From Trichuris trichiura (Eukaryota > Nematoda > Enoplea > Trichinellida > Trichuridae): 64,000 nt of DNA. The position numbers were made by a program, and so were the translations under genes. The stretch spans positions 2,294,001 to 2,358,000 of the forward strand of contig JBAJFE010000026.1 of the NCBI GenBank assembly GCA_037903355.1, in the 5' to 3' direction. Under the pieces are notes generated by a model, which was not told the DNA's origin, did not search any database, and was given only the letters and a program-made list of their open reading frames with translations. Shown here piece after piece: positions 61,101-64,000 of this stretch. Every line of letters begins with the position of its first letter. The first letter of the stretch is position 1.

Positions 61101-61345
61101 GCTGAGTGACGAACGACTCGTGCTTCTTCGTGCATAACTGAAAAATAAAAGAATTCAACTAATACCGAGAGAGAGATGAGACTGAGCTACTTTCTGCGAA
61201 AGGAACCATCCTTTTCCCGACTTCGACGACCACCGTATTCAGATGAGCGATCTCGATGTCGACGACAACGATGCCTTTTAGATGTCGAACGAGATCGACG
61301 ATGGCTGCGTCGGTCACGCCTCCTTGAGCGGCTGCGAGAACGCAT
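58154..61345 (-). CDS. ARGLU1: Arginine and glutamate-rich protein 1 (ARGLU1)
   Basis: Exons at 61345-61191, 61137-61042, 60538 to about 60202, 58457-58374 and 58321-58154 give about 279 residues. The N-terminus is an RS domain (MRSRSRSRRRDRRSHRRSRS). The middle and C-terminal part is a long Glu/Arg coiled coil: DDELVRRRVEELVNLRLAEI and IEAEKIALRQEREKFVKQEQ. It ends with the family signature VILGKAGTRPKLKFTLAGG. ARGLU1 is a nuclear co-activator and splicing modulator that binds RNA and Mediator. The donor of the third exon is uncertain: TAT|GTAATTT keeps phase but adds a non-helical SFMSICSY. The intron of about 1.75 kb after it could hide another coiled-coil exon, since the protein is somewhat short of the expected repeat length. 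Confidence 0.82.
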
Positions 61346-61796
61346 TTTGTACCTTTAGCAATTAAAACCCTTGGGCAACGTGATAATTAACAGCTGAACG
61401 GCTTTAACGTTTTTGTAACTACAGACGACTATGTGATTGTCAGGTATTAACAAAACGAGTACTGCTATCGCACTTCCTGATACCTTTCGCGGCTTAACTG
61501 TCACTTACTGAATCAGCAAGAATGTATTGCTGCGACAGTTTGTTTATACTTGAAATGAGGCTTTTCAGTTACAGGTTTTTCACACTTTAGACACTAGAAT
61601 TTTGTTTTGTTAAGATTATATTGCGGTCCCACGTTTAATGTGCTAGCAAACACTTCCGCTGCCTAATGAAATATTTTTTCAAGGAAGTTTCCCTTTCTAG
61701 GCTGAAGGATGTAACTTTTTCAATTTCGCTGGGCAGAGGCACTATAAAAAGACGCCAATTTCCAGAACGACTTCACTTCGTAACATTGTCGCAGCA
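61346..61796. other. Upstream region of ARGLU1, no supported gene
   Basis: Presumably holds the ARGLU1 promoter on the minus strand, possibly shared with the + strand exon beginning at 61797. No specific motif is claimed. Confidence 0.35.
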
Positions 61797-61947
61797 ATGT
61801 CACGCTTCGTTTGGGAGGGCATTTCCACTTGTACGTTCGAGGCGTCAGTGCCTGGGTTACGGTATAATCGTATACTAAAGTTTTCAGGTGATTTTTTAGT
61901 TGGCAAGTCTGGTGGCACCGCTAAATGCCATTATGTTTCAGAGAAAG
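61797..61947 (+). CDS. Possible first coding exon of an unrecognised gene
   Basis: An ATG at 61797 opens a frame (MSRFVWEGISTCTFEASVPG) of 50 codons ending at a consensus donor AAAG|GTAAGTCAG. An acceptor near 62370 (CACTTTTAG) continues in phase with a short peptide, but the remainder was not found. It stands head-to-head with ARGLU1. No family was recognised. Confidence 0.33.
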
Positions 61948-63102
61948 GTAAGTCAGTGAAATTTTTGCGTTGTATCTTTCCAAAAACTTTGGTGAAATAA
62001 TGAGGTAGTACTGTATTTATCTTGAACTTGCAAGGCCTGCTGTGAATAGGTGTTGAGCATGTCGCTGTTTGCAGTAGACAATCTTCTTATCGTAAAAACG
62101 CTGGAGCAGGTAGCGCAAGCCTAATTTATTTTTTTTTAAAAATAGTCTTTTGAAAGTATAACTTGCTGACTTTGAGTTTTCAAGATTTCCTGAGTTCATG
62201 CTCCAGCTGATTTCAAAAAGTTTGGTAGTGAGGCTTATCACTTGTAAACTAACAGAATGCAGGGTAACACAACTGGACTCTGTAATATCTTTTATGATTT
62301 ATACTTTTGGAATTGAAATCGTATCAATGCTTTCGCAGCATGATTGTCTAGTTTCAATTTCACTTTTAGTTGCACCTTTGCCTTCGAATAACGTTTTGTC
62401 TTACTCGTGGCGATTTTCATGGTAGAGTTTTTGTACGATGGGACCTGTTTATGGTCAAGATTTCGAGTTTTCGAGTCTTCTATTGACCGGTCATTAGTAG
62501 TTATTTCCACTAATTACTTATCGCTAGTGACAGGTCAAGAGAGGAGCTGAATTAGTCTTCATCATAAACGAATCCCAAAATACGAAAATTTCATCATGAA
62601 AATTTAAGTAACCGTTAGCAAATGCTAAGTGTTCAGTATTTATGGCGTTTACCTCAAATGGGCATGTGTAGGAGTCGACAGTTTCTGCTCTACAGCTTGG
62701 GCACCTTTGGTCCATCCGTTGTAGGGACCGCCAGGATGCACACGGAATTTACATATTGTGTACATTCTTTTGGAGTGTGTAGGCAAACAATAAATGACTT
62801 TGGCAAGGTTCAGCCATTCATGAAAGTAATTTTTTTAGCTTTCCATTGTGGCGTTTTCTTGATCAATATACATCGTGGCTCAGTAGTGTTAATAGCAGCA
62901 TGCAGTAACTTAGTCCATGATTTTACTATTTATTTACTTTACGGTTGTTCAATTTAAACTAGACATGTAGTATTGCTCCAATGTTCGAAGAGTAAGCTTT
63001 GAAAATTTAGTTATACTGGCTTTTAGTTGAAGGCCAGTTTTGAAAACTGTCAGAAGTTTTGAAAACTGACAGTTTACATAACTGACCAGACATAATGGCA
63101 AT
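61948..63102. other. Region with unresolved small frames
   Basis: A minus-strand frame at 62765-62653 with ATG and donor (AG|GTAAAC), and + frames at 62198-62425 and 62622-62957, compete here. None is convincing. A short inverted repeat (GAAAACTGTCAGAAG / GAAAACTGACAGTT region) lies at about 63041-63075. Confidence 0.3.
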
Positions 63103-63614
63103 TTAAGTCTTGTTTTCTGATGGTCCAGGGCAGGGTGAGGGATCCTGTCTTCCTTGGTCTGGTTGCTGTACTCGTTCTTGTGCGCCTGCGTTTAGTTCCA
63201 GTGCATGTTGGCGACAGTAGGGCATGTCGTTGACTATATAATACTTTCCATCTGCAAAACCCTGTCGACATTTTTGACAAACAAAGCATGCTTTATGCCA
63301 ATATGTGCCAAATTCCTTTAGTGCTATGTCATTGATTCGTCCTGCGCAGCTTTTGCATAAAATCTTCTGAGTGACAAGAGAATAACATACTCGGCAATAG
63401 AGTTTATTATCAAATGTCCTGTGAACAATTACTTTAGTTATAATGATTCAACTTAGAGCTGTGCTTACCATACATCAGATTTTAGGCTTTTATTGCAACG
63501 CATGCAAGTCATGTGCTGTTCGCAGACCGTATGGTCTAACGCTTGTATTGCTTGACCAGGAAGAATTTCCTGGCAGCAGACATAGCACTTAGGTCGGCTG
63601 CCAGGGTTTGACAT
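63103..63614 (-). CDS. Two-LIM-domain protein
   Basis: Two exons, 63614-63469 and 63418-63103, give 153 residues. LIM1 starts at CYVCCQEILPG, with the central H..C..C in HMTCMRCNKSL and the last pair in YCRVCY. LIM2 starts at CKSCAGRIND, with the middle ligands in YWHKACFVCQKCRQGF and the end ligands in MPYCRQH. Each LIM domain binds two zinc ions and acts as a protein-protein adaptor in cytoskeletal or nuclear complexes. A short Gln/Pro-rich tail (QQPDQGRQDPSPCPGPSENK) ends the protein. The 50-nt intron splits LIM1 at a Trp codon. No homeodomain, PDZ or kinase region was found, so it resembles small LIM-only proteins. Exact orthology is undetermined. Confidence 0.87.
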
Positions 63615-64000
63615 GTTCACTTGGCCTCGCGTTCGCACTTATTCCTCAACCGCCCCCTATTTGCTAAATGTTTGCTAAACACTCGTAAGTACTTTAAACA
63701 TTATTTTCACTGCAAGGAGTTTAAAGTGGTTTGCTTTTGAGCTCATGTAATTAAAGGTTGTTATTTACCTTTTGTCATTATTGAAATGTTAGTATGTCTG
63801 AATCGGTTAAATTTTTTGCGCTTTTACATTTAGGTTTATCTTTTAGCACTCTGAATTATGACGCTTTATCTTTTTTGAGTCACCTGGCTGGTCCTTTATT
63901 ATCTAACGTTATTTAATGCCAGTTTCAGCTTTATCCTCATCTTAGCTTCATCAGTTGCCTTTGACTGGTGATCATTACTCTCTTGGCAAAAGTGCAAACT
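63615..64000. other. Upstream region of the LIM gene, no supported gene
   Basis: AT-rich DNA with no frame of note; it presumably includes the LIM gene promoter on the minus strand. Confidence 0.4.

Noticed and set aside
62653..62957. Competing frames on both strands (a minus exon with ATG and donor; a + frame of 111 codons)
   Set aside because: Neither strand gives a recognisable protein and the frames exclude each other, so no gene was called.

Overview
The window looks like nuclear DNA of a nematode, most likely an enoplean (clade I, Trichuris-like) worm. Genes are split by many very short introns, mostly 40-60 nt. GC content is moderate. The recognisable proteins are metazoan: NOLC1/Nopp140, NKAP, an ABCB6/HMT-1 ABC transporter, a nematode-style transmembrane ZP protein, Ariadne-1, an SLC19 vitamin transporter, RPN13/ADRM1, ARGLU1 and a two-LIM protein. 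The species is an inference; no rRNA, tRNA or mitochondrial marker was seen. Exon models were built by hand from splice signals, phase and recalled family sequences, and spliced lengths were checked for divisibility by three.

Layout. 0-12 kb is gene-poor as far as I can read: a partial exon at the left edge and a few isolated minus-strand exons. 12-20 kb has an F-box gene, two palindromic hairpin elements, an 800-bp hAT-type element and two unrecognised minus-strand genes. 20-42 kb is the dense core. On + it carries NOLC1 (nucleolar chaperone), NKAP (splicing/transcription co-factor), an HMT-1/ABCB6 transporter starting only 160 bp downstream of NKAP, and a ZP-domain membrane protein. Ariadne-1 follows on the opposite strand as a single coding exon. 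45-48 kb holds an SLC19 transporter with a hairpin element in its first intron. 48-52 kb is a charged, low-complexity minus-strand gene whose exon is interrupted by another hairpin element. 53-55 kb holds a short RPN13 that appears to have only the Pru domain. 56-64 kb holds a membrane-protein exon, ARGLU1 and a LIM protein.

The most unusual content is a family of near-perfect palindromic elements, at about 12.0, 15.0, 45.9, 51.0 and 51.8 kb, with degraded pieces at 17.9 and 48.3 kb. The four best-preserved copies share one architecture: a 12-14 bp target duplication, a long palindrome of form CATA...TATG, and a single-sided tail of about 32-39 nt. Four copies carry a core motif (GTTCCGAAA). 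Two of those also carry a hammerhead-ribozyme-like CTGANGA just upstream of it. The arms carry mirror-image splice sites (CTGTAAGT ... ACTTACAG), so either strand shows a donor followed by an acceptor. Together these features suggest non-autonomous Penelope-like elements with introner-like properties. That is inference, and tests are given in the findings.

The recognised genes form no single pathway. NOLC1, NKAP and ARGLU1 act in the nucleus, Ariadne-1 and RPN13 in the ubiquitin-proteasome system, and HMT-1, SLC19 and the ZP protein at membranes.
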